From contig NZ_JARZHG010000046.1 in the NCBI RefSeq assembly GCF_029946505.1, forward strand, positions 24,814-88,813: a DNA stretch of 64,000 nt, read 5' to 3'. A program made the translations under genes and the position numbers. A model generated the notes under the pieces. It was not told the DNA's origin. It ran no database searches and saw only the letters and a list, made by a program, of their open reading frames with translations. Positions 8,330 through 17,876 of the stretch are shown here, in pieces (position 1 is the first letter of the stretch; every line of letters begins with the position of its first letter). The DNA is from Polyangium sp. y55x31 (GTDB taxonomy: Bacteria > Myxococcota_A > Polyangia > Polyangiales > Polyangiaceae).

Positions 8330-10091
8330 CGGGCATGAGCGCCGCGTCCGCGTCGCGGCTCATCGACCCGCTGCGGACCATGTGCTCGAGCTCCGCGCGC
8401 TGCCCATCGCCGAGGACACGGTCTTTGAGCCCGCGCAGCGCCATCGAGGCGACGGACGTTTCGCGATCGGCCGAGAGCGAGAGCAGCGCGCCCGTGGCCT
8501 CTTCCGACTTGATGTTGGCGAGCGCGCGGGCGGCCCCGATGCGCACCTCGGCGCGCTCGTCCGACGCGTACTGCTGGATGACCGGGGCCTGCTCCGGATC
8601 GTGCGTATTGCCAAGCGCGATCAGCACGGCCGCGCGCCCGGTGGCGTCTTCCGCCGCAGAGAGCTCCTCGTGCAGCCGGGACAGGGCGGCTTCACCGGCC
8701 CCTGCGCCGTCCTCTGACGCGAGGAGCTGCCCGGCCACGGCGCCGAGCGAGACCGTCGCGGCGTTGCGCGCATCCGGCGCGCCGCGCTCCCGGGCGTCGT
8801 CGATCGCGGACTCGAGGAACGCCGCGGTCTCGGGCGTCGGTGTGCGCAGCATGGCCATGCGTCGGAGACCGGAGAACAGAAGCGCCCCGTCCGCGCGCGC
8901 CGCCGGCGACGAGAGCGCGGCGCGGAGTGCCTCCTGCGCGGCGGGCGTTCCAGCGGCGACGAGCGCGTCGATGGCGAGCGTGCGCTGCGCCGGCTCGAGG
9001 TCGGCCCGCTCGAGCATCCTTCCGACCTCGGCGCAGGCGCTGTCATTCTCGTGGAGGAATGAGACCATCGCGCTCATCTGTCCGGGCGCGAGCGGCGCGC
9101 CGCCGTACGTAGCAATGAGGCTTTGGACTTCGCCGAGGTTCGTGCGCGCCGCCTCGCTTGCCTGAGCCGCCCGCTCCGCCTCCGCGACCCCGGCCGGGAT
9201 CCCGATCGGGCGAGATCGGAGCCCCTCCGCCACCCGGGGCCCACCCTGATCCTGCTCGACAGTGCGGCGCACGAGGGCGAGCTTGCCGTGATATCGATAG
9301 GGCTCCGTGTCTTGCTCGCCCGCGACGACGATGGTCTCCTCGGCTGAGAGGGCCTTCAGGCCCGGTTGCCCATCGAGCGTGATCGAGCCCTGCCCGTCGA
9401 TCTCCGGATCCGCGTCGCGCGCCCAGGGAGGCAGCCCGCGCAGCTCGCGGTACTCGTTGCGATTCCAGGTGATCGCGTCCTCGCGGCCGTCCTCGAAGGC
9501 ATAGTGTGTGCGGGTGATACCGAGCGTCGAAATCTCTTCCCCCTCCCATTGTTCGGCCTTGGGCGGCGGGGAGGTGTATTGCATGGCCTCGACGACTCCC
9601 TGTACGAACTGCTGGAAAAGGACGGGGGCGTCCTGCTCGAAGAGGAAGCGGCGCACGCGCCCCCGATCATCGAACTCGAAGCACCCTTCGCGCGCCGTGA
9701 AGGCGTCGCGAATCTCCCGGTCGCCCGCGAGCACGTCATTGCCGAAGACGAGGGCGCGGTGCTCCTCGATTTCGGGGAATCGCGCGCAGAGGACGTCCCC
9801 GCCCTCACCCGTCTGCGCGCGGCGCAGGGCGAGCGCGCCCTTGAGATGGAGGTGGACGCTGACCGGGGTCGTGCCGGCCTCCCCGGCCTGCGACCCGCCG
9901 ACACGCGGCACGTCCATATCCGTCTCGGAGGACCAGTCGATGCTGTAGATGACTCGCGTCCCGACAGGCGGTGCAGCCGCGAGGGTGCTTTCGGCGCTCG
10001 GTTCGCCATTTCGTGTGAACGCGCGGTACGCGAGCGGGAGACCCGCGAGGACGGCGAAAAGGGGAACGAGGAGGAGCTTGCGGCGCTTCAT
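8178..10091 (-). CDS. Secreted vitellogenin-N-like protein (beta domain plus HEAT-type helical domain)
   Basis: A 637-residue protein with an N-terminal signal or anchor (KLLLVPLFAVLAGLPLAY). Residues 45-300 are predicted beta-rich; about 350-637 are regular Ala/Leu helical pairs typical of HEAT repeats. The segment FEFDDRGRVRRFLFEQD, followed about 15 residues later by GVVEAMQ, mirrors the part of the Vitellogenin_N (large lipid transfer protein) domain where a G-x-V strand precedes a G-I-L-x-x-L-Q helix. Beta barrel followed by a helical HEAT-like domain is the same order as in that family. It lies 90 bases downstream of the 888-residue secreted protein on the same strand. A lipid-carrier role is an inference. 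Confidence 0.6.
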   Translation of the reverse strand: MKRRKLLLVPLFAVLAGLPLAYRAFTRNGEPSAESTLAAAPPVGTRVIYSIDWSSETDMDVPRVGGSQAGEAGTTPVSVHLHLKGALALRRAQTGEGGDVLCARFPEIEEHRALVFGNDVLAGDREIRDAFTAREGCFEFDDRGRVRRFLFEQDAPVLFQQFVQGVVEAMQYTSPPPKAEQWEGEEISTLGITRTHYAFEDGREDAITWNRNEYRELRGLPPWARDADPEIDGQGSITLDGQPGLKALSAEETIVVAGEQDTEPYRYHGKLALVRRTVEQDQGGPRVAEGLRSRPIGIPAGVAEAERAAQASEAARTNLGEVQSLIATYGGAPLAPGQMSAMVSFLHENDSACAEVGRMLERADLEPAQRTLAIDALVAAGTPAAQEALRAALSSPAARADGALLFSGLRRMAMLRTPTPETAAFLESAIDDARERGAPDARNAATVSLGAVAGQLLASEDGAGAGEAALSRLHEELSAAEDATGRAAVLIALGNTHDPEQAPVIQQYASDERAEVRIGAARALANIKSEEATGALLSLSADRETSVASMALRGLKDRVLGDGQRAELEHMVRSGSMSRDADAALMPVIARQVDADPAATRRMLEALLARHDEDGELALALRRMLGALDAARVAVAP

Positions 10092-10140
10092 GATCGGACT
10101 CCGGAGGCATGAGAATGGGGTGTGTCGAGGAAGAAGGGGA

Positions 10141-10167
10141 GAGCGGAGGCGGGGGGCACCTCCGCTC
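10141..10167 (-). terminator. Intergenic hairpin between the two secreted-protein genes
   Basis: GAGCGGAGG (10141-10149) pairs perfectly with CCTCCGCTC (10159-10167), a nine-pair GC-rich stem with a nine-base loop. It lies just after the stop of the 888-residue gene and before the start of the HEAT-repeat gene. On the minus strand it is followed by a pyrimidine-rich run, not a clean U tract, so it could be a leaky terminator or an mRNA-stabilising processing hairpin that sets the ratio of the two proteins. Confidence 0.45.
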
Positions 10168-10181
10168 CCTCCGGGTATGGC

Positions 10182-12848
10182 TCAGGGGATCGCGTAGAGG
10201 GGCACGATGGCCTCGGGCGACTTGAGCAGCGGGACCGTGCCGGAGACGCCGTCCCACTTGAACATGTTGACCTTGACGGGGAAGCCCAGGGCCTCGAAGG
10301 TCAGATCCACGCTGCCGGAGAGCGTCGACAGCTCGAGATTGGCGCTCGAATCGAACGTGATTGCAGCGACGTTCGGCTGTCCATGGTAGTCCGGGATGAT
10401 GCCGACCTGCACCTTGCCGCGCACGGGCAGCGCGGCCTTGATGAGGTTCAGGGTGCCGTCGATGCCCACGGAGAGCACGCTCGGGATGCCTGCCGTGAGG
10501 TAGGCAATGCCGTTGACGTTGACGAACGGCGTGAAGGCGGACTCGGCCTGCAGCAGCTTGGCCAGCTCGGTGTTGGTCTGGTTGGCGATGCAGCTTTCGG
10601 GCGCCTTGAGCGTGGTCGTGAACTTGGCCCCGTAGAAGACCTCGGCCCTGGCCCCGACCTCGACCGGGATGGGTCCGGCGGTGAACCACTTCCTGAAGCC
10701 ATCGTACGTCCTCTGTTCGTTTTCGTTGAGGTGCTCGATCTCCACGCCGTTGACGAAATCGTAGTCGTTGTCGACCTCGGGGAAGACGTTCACGCCAGCC
10801 ACGCGCACGTAAGCATTCACGTGCCCATCGCCGTCGATGACGCTCGCCTCGCCGTGGGCGTCGAGGAGCTCCTGGTAGAAGCCGAAAATATGCGCGTAGA
10901 CGTCGAGATCGCCCGTCGCGCTCGCGTTCATCCGGCAGATCTGACCGGACGAATTCTTGATGACGTCCGCGGTCCAGGAGACCGAGGTATTGTAGCCCGC
11001 CGCGAAGTTGCTCTTGTCGCCGATGAGCTCTGCGGAGGTGTAGGTCTCTCCGAACGAGCGGCCCGTGCTGTCGCGTCGCGGAACGCCCTCCAGGGTGCTC
11101 TCACGGGCGGCCTCTTCGTTATTGAGGAAGACCGCCATGGACAACCCGCTGCCCTTCGCTTGTCCGAAGGTCATACCTCCGCCCGGCGGGGCATAACTAT
11201 CCGCGAACGAAAAGTTGTTGGTGAGCTTGTCGCAGCGCTTCAGCTCGCTCTCGCGCTCCTTCATGAGGAACTGCTTCTTGGCGAACCGCTCGGTGAAGTC
11301 TTCCGGCGCCCAGTCGCAGCCCTCGAAGTCTTTGGTGAGGCAGCCCCGGTCGCCCGTCGTGATGCTCTTTTCCCACTCCGTCAGGATCAAGTTGGTGACC
11401 TTGCAGGCCCGATCGGCGATCTTCGCCCAGCTCGTCGAGAGAATTTGCGTTTCGCCGAGGCACTGGAGCCGCCGGGGATTTCCCGGCTTCACGACAGGCG
11501 GGAAGTACGTGAACGCCTCCGCGACGGTGTACCCGAGGTCGCCGCTCGTGAACTGGAAGGCGTCTGCGACGTTGCTCGACGTCCCCGTGTAGACCCCCGT
11601 GACCATCGAGTGGACGGATTCCCGCTTCGGGCTGAGGTAATTGGTGCCCGCATTGTAAAGTTTCCACTCCGTGTCCTTGGGCTTCGAACCGATCGCGTTG
11701 ATGAAGAGGCGCTCCGTCACGCCATCGAGCGGCGGATCATCGGTGTGCGAGGGGAGCGTCTGCGCGCCGCCGTTCATGACCTCCTCGTGGTAGAGCTGCA
11801 TGAACTCCTTGATCGCTCGGGCCAGCTCCGCCTGCCGGGCCCGGATATCCTCGCGCTCTGCCTTCGAGATGCCGAGCTGCTTGATGCTGGACGTCATGCC
11901 GACGTGCCAGTCGATCTCGGTGTCATAGTGCACCTGCCCGGCCCCGAACGGGTTGTTGCCGATGACGTACTTCTTGCGGAGATGGAACATTCGGTCCCGC
12001 ACCTCCGTGAGCGAGTGGTAAGCGGGGGCCGGATAAAGGTCGAGCACGTCGATCACGGAATCGGGGAGGAAGCCGACCGCGGCCTCCGTGTGGAAGACGC
12101 TCGCGGGGATGACCGTGTTCGTGAGCTGCTCGACCTGGTGACCGTCCGGGTGCACGGCGCCCCAGCGCGTACGCAGGTCGCGCAGGCCCCCCATCGCACC
12201 GGGCGCGACGTCATTGGCAAGGAATCGTTTGCTGGCCATGTCGGCGATGCACCAGGGATCCTGCTGGCAACGGTAGGCCGCGTCGAGGAAGCGCTCGTAG
12301 GTGTAGAACCGCTCGTAGACGAACTCATCGCACGACAGGATGGGGGCGGGGTTCGCCGCGTCGTCCCACGCAGGGTTGCGCCGCCACGTCTGGGCGATCA
12401 GCGCCACGGTCTTGGGCAAGCTCCACGCGGCGTCGCGGGCCTTGCGCTCTTCCTTCACCCAGGTATGGCCCATGGCATCCATGAGCTGCTCGAACGACGT
12501 ACGCGTGGGCGTCACGTAGAGGAACGCGCGCTCCTCGCCGCTCACCAGGTTGCTCAAGGTCTTCGGGGCTGCGGGCCTGTAGAGGGGCACGGAGTCGCTC
12601 GCGGGCGCCCTCAGATCGGCGTCGAGGATATCGTCGCAGTAATTGCGCACGGTCGCCGTATCGCAGGCGAGGAGGAAGTTTCGATCCCGGCAGAGCGTCG
12701 CGGTGGGTGCATTGCAATCATAGGCGTGGGCGTCCGCGCCGCCGAGGCTCGTGGCGAGCCCGGCCGCGGTGGCCAGGACGAACGACGACGCGCGCAATGC
12801 GCTCGAGGAGCGCGCCTGGCCAAGGATGGAACGAAGATACGATTTCAT
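10182..12848 (-). CDS. Large secreted protein of unknown function, partner of the vitellogenin-N-like gene
   Basis: The ATG at 12848 is preceded by GGAGAGAG and yields 888 residues with a clear signal peptide (SSFVLATAAGLATSLGGADAHA). The mature part begins with a Cys-rich section (CNAPTATLC, CDTATVRNYC), continues as a long mixed domain to about residue 650 with several more Cys, and ends in a beta-rich region (about 670-888) of alternating hydrophobic residues that could form amphipathic sheet. I do not recognise the family. Adjacency to the vitellogenin-N-like protein and a sigma-54 promoter upstream suggest a co-regulated secreted pair, possibly binding lipid or matrix. An upstream ATG at 12965 would add a poor sequence. 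Confidence 0.75.
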   Translation of the reverse strand: MKSYLRSILGQARSSSALRASSFVLATAAGLATSLGGADAHAYDCNAPTATLCRDRNFLLACDTATVRNYCDDILDADLRAPASDSVPLYRPAAPKTLSNLVSGEERAFLYVTPTRTSFEQLMDAMGHTWVKEERKARDAAWSLPKTVALIAQTWRRNPAWDDAANPAPILSCDEFVYERFYTYERFLDAAYRCQQDPWCIADMASKRFLANDVAPGAMGGLRDLRTRWGAVHPDGHQVEQLTNTVIPASVFHTEAAVGFLPDSVIDVLDLYPAPAYHSLTEVRDRMFHLRKKYVIGNNPFGAGQVHYDTEIDWHVGMTSSIKQLGISKAEREDIRARQAELARAIKEFMQLYHEEVMNGGAQTLPSHTDDPPLDGVTERLFINAIGSKPKDTEWKLYNAGTNYLSPKRESVHSMVTGVYTGTSSNVADAFQFTSGDLGYTVAEAFTYFPPVVKPGNPRRLQCLGETQILSTSWAKIADRACKVTNLILTEWEKSITTGDRGCLTKDFEGCDWAPEDFTERFAKKQFLMKERESELKRCDKLTNNFSFADSYAPPGGGMTFGQAKGSGLSMAVFLNNEEAARESTLEGVPRRDSTGRSFGETYTSAELIGDKSNFAAGYNTSVSWTADVIKNSSGQICRMNASATGDLDVYAHIFGFYQELLDAHGEASVIDGDGHVNAYVRVAGVNVFPEVDNDYDFVNGVEIEHLNENEQRTYDGFRKWFTAGPIPVEVGARAEVFYGAKFTTTLKAPESCIANQTNTELAKLLQAESAFTPFVNVNGIAYLTAGIPSVLSVGIDGTLNLIKAALPVRGKVQVGIIPDYHGQPNVAAITFDSSANLELSTLSGSVDLTFEALGFPVKVNMFKWDGVSGTVPLLKSPEAIVPLYAIP

Positions 12849-12948
12849 GAGTCTCTCTCCGATTCTGGCTGGGTGTTCTATGCGGCCTCGACAAGCGCCA
12901 TGGAGAGCGCCTCCGTGCCGAGCCGCCGTTGCCGTCGGCGAGCGATAG

Positions 12949-12964
12949 AGCAGCAATCGTGCCA
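12949..12964 (-). promoter_or_regulatory. Sigma-54 (-24/-12) promoter for the 888-residue secreted protein
   Basis: Read on the minus strand the site is TGGCACG-ATTG-CTGCT, against the consensus TGGCACG-N4-TTGCW; only one position differs and the GG and GC cores are exactly spaced. Transcription would begin near 12938, leaving a leader of about 90 bases before the ATG at 12848. The remainder of the 387-base gap (12849-13235) shows no gene that I can support. Confidence 0.65.
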
Positions 12965-13235
12965 CTTGGTTGTCGCGACGGCCTCGAAGCGAAAACCCCG
13001 AGAAAATGGCTCATCCATGCGTCCGCGGAACGCGAATCGGGGCCGGACTGCAGGGGGGAACCATCAGCGTCCGCGGAGCGCGCCCTTCGCTCGACTCGAA
13101 AGAAATGGGAACGAGGAGCGCAGAGCAGCTCGGGACCGAGGCCGTGCGCAAAGAGAGGAACAGAGTGGGGGCATCGCGCCGGCTCGACCTGCCCTGCAGG
13201 GATCCGGAGCGTGGAGGAGAGAATGCGTCGAGGAG

Positions 13236-14774
13236 CTAATCGCGCCCGCGGCGGAGGCGCAGGGGCTCGTGGAGTGCGGCCGCTTCTGCGAGGGGTCCCT
13301 CGAGCTCGCCGCGCAGCAGGGGGTTTTCCCGCAAAGCGGCCTCGAAATGCTGTCGTGCGCGCTGCGCGCTGTCCGTCCGCTCGATGACGCGGTCGGACGC
13401 GTGGGCGCGCTCCAGCTCCAGGGCGCCGCGGACCGCCATCGCTCTCGGCAACCCGGGGCGCACCGCGAGCGCCTTCCCCACGGCCGAGAGGCCCTGCCGC
13501 ACGTGGTCCTCGACGCGGCGCCCCTCGCGCCGCGCTCGCTCGGCCCGCGCGCGATGCACCGCGGCCATCGCCACCCATGCATCGGCCTGCTCCCCGTTGA
13601 TCCACAGGGAAATTGACAGCGCCGCCTCGGCGCGCTGCAGCGCCCGCGCGAGCTCCTTCACCCGCAGCGCGCCGTCGCGCAGGACGGCGAGCTCGAGCTT
13701 CCCGAGCAGGAGGTGGCTCATGGCGTTACGGGGATCCAGCGCGATCGCCTGCTCGAGTGCGGCGCGCCCCTCGAGAAGCGCCTGCGCCCCATCCGCACGG
13801 GAGGCGTATTGCTGGATGGAGCACAGCGTATGCGCTGTGCCCAGCCGCTGGTATGCCTCGATATTCGCCGTGTTGACGTTCAGGGCCGCGCCCAGGCTCC
13901 CAAGGGCCTGCTCGAGTGCGGCGTTCGGGGATCTGCCACTCGTGAGCTCATACTCGGCGACGATGAGCTGCGCCCAGGCCAGGTTGAGGAGCGGGGTCGT
14001 ATCCTGGGGGCTCGTCTCGAGGCGCCGCCGGCTGGCCTCGACAGCGCGCCCCGCGGAGGCGCGCGGATCCATCCCGTGCTCCAGCTCGTAGGCTGCGCGC
14101 GTCGCCTCTGCGGCGGCCAGGTTGCCGTACGGCACGCGATAGGACCCGTCTGCCCGCAGGGCGGCGTTGAATGCATCGACTGCGCGGTCGAGCGAGGGAC
14201 GCGGGTCGATGCCGCGCGCCGCCTCGTAGGTCGCCCGCACGACGTGGACAATGCCAGCGTCATTGCGCGGCCAGGCGAACGTCGGATCGAGCTCGGCGGC
14301 GCGCTCGAAGCGCTCCTGCGCATGATCGAGCGCCCCCCTCGGATCCACTCCATGCCGGGCATCGTATTGTGCAATGAAGCTGTGGTGTTCCCCATGGCGT
14401 CGTGCGTGATGGGATCGTCGGGATCGATACGGAGGGCTGCCGCAGCGTTCTGCAGTGCCCTCTCGAAGACCGGGCGCGGATCCGCTCCTCGCTCGATTTC
14501 GTAGGTCGCCGCCAGTACGCCCAGGTTCGCGTGCCGTAGGCGCGCGCGCTCCGTGCCTCGATTTCGAGCGATGCGTCGCAGGCCGCGAGCACGCGCTCGA
14601 GGGCCTCCGCTGGCGAACGCCCGCGGGCGCCGTCGACCTCCATCCGCCTCCTGCTCGTCATGGCCGTACAAGAAGGATGCCAGCGCGCCGGCGACGATTT
14701 CGTGGGCCAAATTTTGGTGTCGAGGGGAGTCGGTGCAGGCGACACCCAGCAGCAGGAGCGGGCATGTGGCGTCG
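13236..14774 (-). pseudogene. Decayed TPR gene, probably the C-terminal half of a Ser/Thr kinase
   Basis: TPR-like protein sequence runs along the minus strand but switches frame at least three times between about 14340 and 14720. The pieces in order are LLLLGVACTDSPRHQNL... (frame 1), SPAEALERVLAACDASLEIE (frame 2), YEIERGADPRPVFERALQNA (frame 1 again), then GVDPRGALDHAQERFERAAE onward (frame 3), which is intact to the stop. The repeats alternate an E-x-x-x-G-x-D-P-R-x-A motif with Ala-rich helices, as in the TPR tails of myxobacterial kinases. The kinase domain expected upstream is absent; the sigma-54 activator gene occupies that place. Either a truncated relic or, in part, an assembly artefact. 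Confidence 0.7.
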
Positions 14775-14839
14775 CTTCAGGCCCGGCCATTCGTCTCCTG
14801 GATGACGATCTTGGGCCTTTCTGGCGGTCCGTTTCACCC

Positions 14840-14854
14840 GGCACGCCTCGTGCT
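14840..14854 (+). promoter_or_regulatory. Sigma-54 (-24/-12) promoter in front of the first FHA activator
   Basis: GGCACG (14840-14845), four bases, then GTGCT (14850-14854) matches GGCACG-N4-TTGCW with one mismatch. The start of transcription would fall at about 14864-14866, immediately before the ATG at 14867, so the transcript would be leaderless or nearly so. This suggests that the activator controls its own gene or responds to its paralogue. Confidence 0.55.
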
Positions 14855-14866
14855 TGGGTCCCGGGC

Positions 14867-16279
14867 ATGTCAGCCCAGCCCACCCTCAAGAAGCAGCCCG
14901 CAGAAACGGCACTCGTCTATCGTCAGCGAGAGTGCGCCATCGGCCGGTTCCGTGTCCGTGTCCTGTCAGGACCGAATATGGGGCGCGACAAGGTATCGGA
15001 TGGCCAGGAGCTCTCGATCGGCAGCGCGCCTAGCAACCACTTGATCCTCACGGACGAGGCGGTCTCCCGTCATCATTGCGTCATCACCGCCACGGACAGT
15101 GGATTCTTGTTGCGGGATCTCGGCAGCAGAAATGGCACCAGGCTTGGAGGTATCAACGTGCTCAGCGCATACGTGAATCCGGGCGTCCCCCTCGCCATCG
15201 GGGGGTCGGTCCTCCGCTTCGAGGCGCTCCCCGACAAGATCGTCGAGCCGCTCAGCGACGAGGAGCGGTTTGGCCGGGTCCTTGGGCAGAGCACGGCCAT
15301 GCGCCGCATCTTCGCGGCCCTGCCCCGCATCGCCTCCTCCGACTCGACGGTGCTCATCGAGGGCGAGACGGGCACGGGAAAGAGCCTGCTCGCCAGCATG
15401 ATTCACGAGAAAAGCCCGCGGGCCAAGGGGCCCTTCATCGTGATCGACTGCAGCGCCATCCCCCCGAACCTCATCGAATCCGAGCTGTTCGGCCACGCCA
15501 AAGGCGCCTTCACCGGCGCCCACGCGGCGCGCGCCGGCGCCTTCGAGAGCGCAGCGGGCGGCACCGTCTTCCTGGACGAGCTCGGCGAGCTGCCGCTCGA
15601 TATGCAGCCAAAGCTCCTGCGCGCGCTCGAGGAGCGCATCGTGCGCCGGGTCGGAAGCCTGGACCCGGTCCAACTCGACGTCCGGGTCATCGCCGCCACC
15701 AACCGCGACCTGCGCCAGGAGGTCAACCGCGGCACGTTCCGCAGCGATCTCTTTTATCGGCTCAACATCGTCCGTATCCGCCTCCCAGCCCTCCGCGACC
15801 GCAGGGAGGACATTCCTCTGCTCGCGTCCGCCTTTTATTCGCAGCTCGCCCGGGACAGCGAGACGCCGCCGGCCAAGCTGCTCTCCTCTTTTGCCCGCCA
15901 CGACTGGCCGGGCAACGTGCGCGAGCTACGCGCGGCCGTCGAGCGCGCGCTCCTCGTGCAGGATCCGTCGATGTGGTTCGAGGCCGTCCTCGGCGCCGAG
16001 GCCGGGGACACGACTCCCGAGGTGCAGGCCTTCGATTATGATGCTGCCCTCGAGCTCGGCTCCTTCCGCCTGGCGAAGGAGCGGGTCGTTGCGCTGTGGG
16101 AACGCGGGTATCTCCAGACGCTCACGGGCAGACACGGGGGCAATCTCTCCCGGGCCGCTCGGGCTGCGCGGATGGACCGCAACCACCTGCGCGATCTGCT
16201 CCGCCGTTATCGGCTCCCGGGCGGGGATTCGACCCATTACGAGCCGAGCGCCGCGCTCCCCGAGGTCGATGGCGCCTAG
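14867..16279 (+). CDS. FHA-domain sigma-54-dependent transcriptional activator 1
   Basis: A 470-residue enhancer-binding protein. An FHA domain occupies about residues 40-120 (SRHHCVI, LGSRNGT), able to bind phosphothreonine. The AAA+ domain follows from about 140 to 370, with Walker A GETGTGKS near 165, the sigma-54 contact loop GAFTGA near 214 and Walker B TVFLDELGELP near 234. A Fis-type helix-turn-helix lies at about 425-455 (GGNLSRAARAARMDRNHLRDL). I chose the ATG at 14867 because it begins MSAQ, like the paralogue, and sits just after the sigma-54 promoter. Neighbouring kinases are plausible phosphorylators of its ligand. Confidence 0.93.
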   Translation: MSAQPTLKKQPAETALVYRQRECAIGRFRVRVLSGPNMGRDKVSDGQELSIGSAPSNHLILTDEAVSRHHCVITATDSGFLLRDLGSRNGTRLGGINVLSAYVNPGVPLAIGGSVLRFEALPDKIVEPLSDEERFGRVLGQSTAMRRIFAALPRIASSDSTVLIEGETGTGKSLLASMIHEKSPRAKGPFIVIDCSAIPPNLIESELFGHAKGAFTGAHAARAGAFESAAGGTVFLDELGELPLDMQPKLLRALEERIVRRVGSLDPVQLDVRVIAATNRDLRQEVNRGTFRSDLFYRLNIVRIRLPALRDRREDIPLLASAFYSQLARDSETPPAKLLSSFARHDWPGNVRELRAAVERALLVQDPSMWFEAVLGAEAGDTTPEVQAFDYDAALELGSFRLAKERVVALWERGYLQTLTGRHGGNLSRAARAARMDRNHLRDLLRRYRLPGGDSTHYEPSAALPEVDGA

Positions 16280-16319
16280 CCGCGTCGGCCCAGCTCGAGA
16301 GCGCTGCGCGGACGCGTGC

Positions 16320-17861
16320 TCAAACGAGCTTGAGGAAAGACGGCACGTCCGGGAGGGGCTCAGCTTGCATGGAGAGCCCTTGCGTGATCTCGCTGGAGGC
16401 CATCACGCCCTCGCGCACGGCGGCGGGCACCCATGCCGAAGGCTCCAGGAGCCCGCCCCCCTGGAGCGTGCCCTCGGACGAAACGCGCAAGTGGCCCGCG
16501 TGCAAGACAAGCGCGACGCGCACGCGCGGATCGCGGCTGGGACGCGTGGAGAGCCGGTGCCCCGCCTCGATCGCGCGCTCCAGCACATTGCGCCGAAGCG
16601 CGGTGGAGAGCGCGGCATCGGGGGGCTCTTCAGCCACCATCAGCAGGTTGTTGCCGGTCTCCATGACCGCGATCAGGCCCGCCTCGGAAAGCTGCGCCGA
16701 CACGAAGGACAGGGCGCCTTCGAGGTCCGTGAGCAGCGCATCGTCCGGATCCTCGAGCTCCGCTGCGTCGACGAATACCTCGGCGTACGCTGCGAGGGCC
16801 GGCCGCTCGAGACCTCCATCCGGCTGCGCCTGCGCATGGCGCGCCCGCTGCGCCGCCGCCTGTAGCTCGGCGACGAACGCGCTGGCCGAGTGGGGCCGGC
16901 CTTCGGGCTCGAAGCTCAGCGCGCCGAGCACGGGCTCGTCGAAAGCGGGATCGACGGGGCCGAGCGAGCTCGGTCTCGCGGGCCGGGCATGCAGGAGGAC
17001 CTGGCGCGCCAGGGGGCTCGCCTCGGCGCCATAGGGCAAGGACCCGGTCAGGAGCACGTACGCGATGATGCCGAGCGAAAAAACGTCGGCGCGCGCGTCC
17101 ACCAGACGGCCGAGCGATTGCTCGGGCGCCATGTAATGAACTGTCCCGACAACCTGACGGGAGCCTGTCAGGGCGGGACCTGCGTTGTTGTCCAGGAGCT
17201 TCGCCACGCCGAAATCGAGGAGCACGACCCGGCCGTCCGCGCACACAAAGATGTTCGAGGGCTTGACGTCCCGGTGGACGATCCCAAGCGCATGGGCCGC
17301 GTCGAGCGCGCTCGCGACGGGTTCCAGGATCGACAGCACCTCGGCAGGGGAAAGCCGCCCGCGCAGCATGAGCTGCTGCTTGAGGGTCATCCCCGAGAGC
17401 AGCTCCATCGTGAAATAGGGGCGCCCATCCTCGAGCTGACCTTGCTCGAGCACATGGACGACATTCGGGTGCCGCAGGTTACGGATGAGCTCCACTTCAC
17501 GCGCGAAACGCAGGGGCGCATTCGCGTGCGAGACGAGCTCGCCATGAAGTACCTTCACCGCGCCGGGGCTGCCGTGCTCGGCGTGGTTCGCTCGGTAAAC
17601 CACGCCGAAGCCGCCACGCGCGAGCTCCTCCTGCAGAACGTAGCTCCCGACGCGGGCACCACGCGGATGGGGCGCGCCCTCGGATGGCGCGGCAGGGGCT
17701 GCGCCGAGCGTCGGCTCGACCCCCACGGGTGACTGCGGCCCCCCGCCGTGCGGCGGGCGGTCCGAGGGCCGCTCGCTCGCTTCCCGTTCGGGAGGCGCGG
17801 CCGCGTGGCGCGGATCCACCGCGACCGCCGCCCCGCCTTCTGGACGGTGTTCCTTTTCCAT
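16320..17861 (-). CDS. Ser/Thr protein kinase with a C-terminal cyclase-like domain
   Basis: From the ATG at 17861 the product is 513 residues; open frame continues to 17960. A Pro-rich N-terminus (1-75) precedes a Hanks-type kinase domain at about 75-335: glycine loop ARGGFGVVY, lysine in GAVKVLH, catalytic HRDVKPSN, DFGVAK and GTVHYMAPEQ, all intact. Residues 360-510 contain a domain with an order reminiscent of class III cyclases but without metal residues, ending VPSFLKLV. No membrane segment is present. It is divergent from the second kinase, with start codons only 15 bases apart, and convergent with activator 1. Confidence 0.9.
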   Translation of the reverse strand: MEKEHRPEGGAAVAVDPRHAAAPPEREASERPSDRPPHGGGPQSPVGVEPTLGAAPAAPSEGAPHPRGARVGSYVLQEELARGGFGVVYRANHAEHGSPGAVKVLHGELVSHANAPLRFAREVELIRNLRHPNVVHVLEQGQLEDGRPYFTMELLSGMTLKQQLMLRGRLSPAEVLSILEPVASALDAAHALGIVHRDVKPSNIFVCADGRVVLLDFGVAKLLDNNAGPALTGSRQVVGTVHYMAPEQSLGRLVDARADVFSLGIIAYVLLTGSLPYGAEASPLARQVLLHARPARPSSLGPVDPAFDEPVLGALSFEPEGRPHSASAFVAELQAAAQRARHAQAQPDGGLERPALAAYAEVFVDAAELEDPDDALLTDLEGALSFVSAQLSEAGLIAVMETGNNLLMVAEEPPDAALSTALRRNVLERAIEAGHRLSTRPSRDPRVRVALVLHAGHLRVSSEGTLQGGGLLEPSAWVPAAVREGVMASSEITQGLSMQAEPLPDVPSFLKLV

Positions 17862-17876
17862 GGCGCCCACCATACC

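Noticed and set aside
10122..13616. A 1164-codon open frame on the plus strand
   Set aside because: It lies antisense to the 888-residue secreted protein; its product is Arg/Glu/Val-rich without signal or motif, the usual shadow of a high-GC gene.
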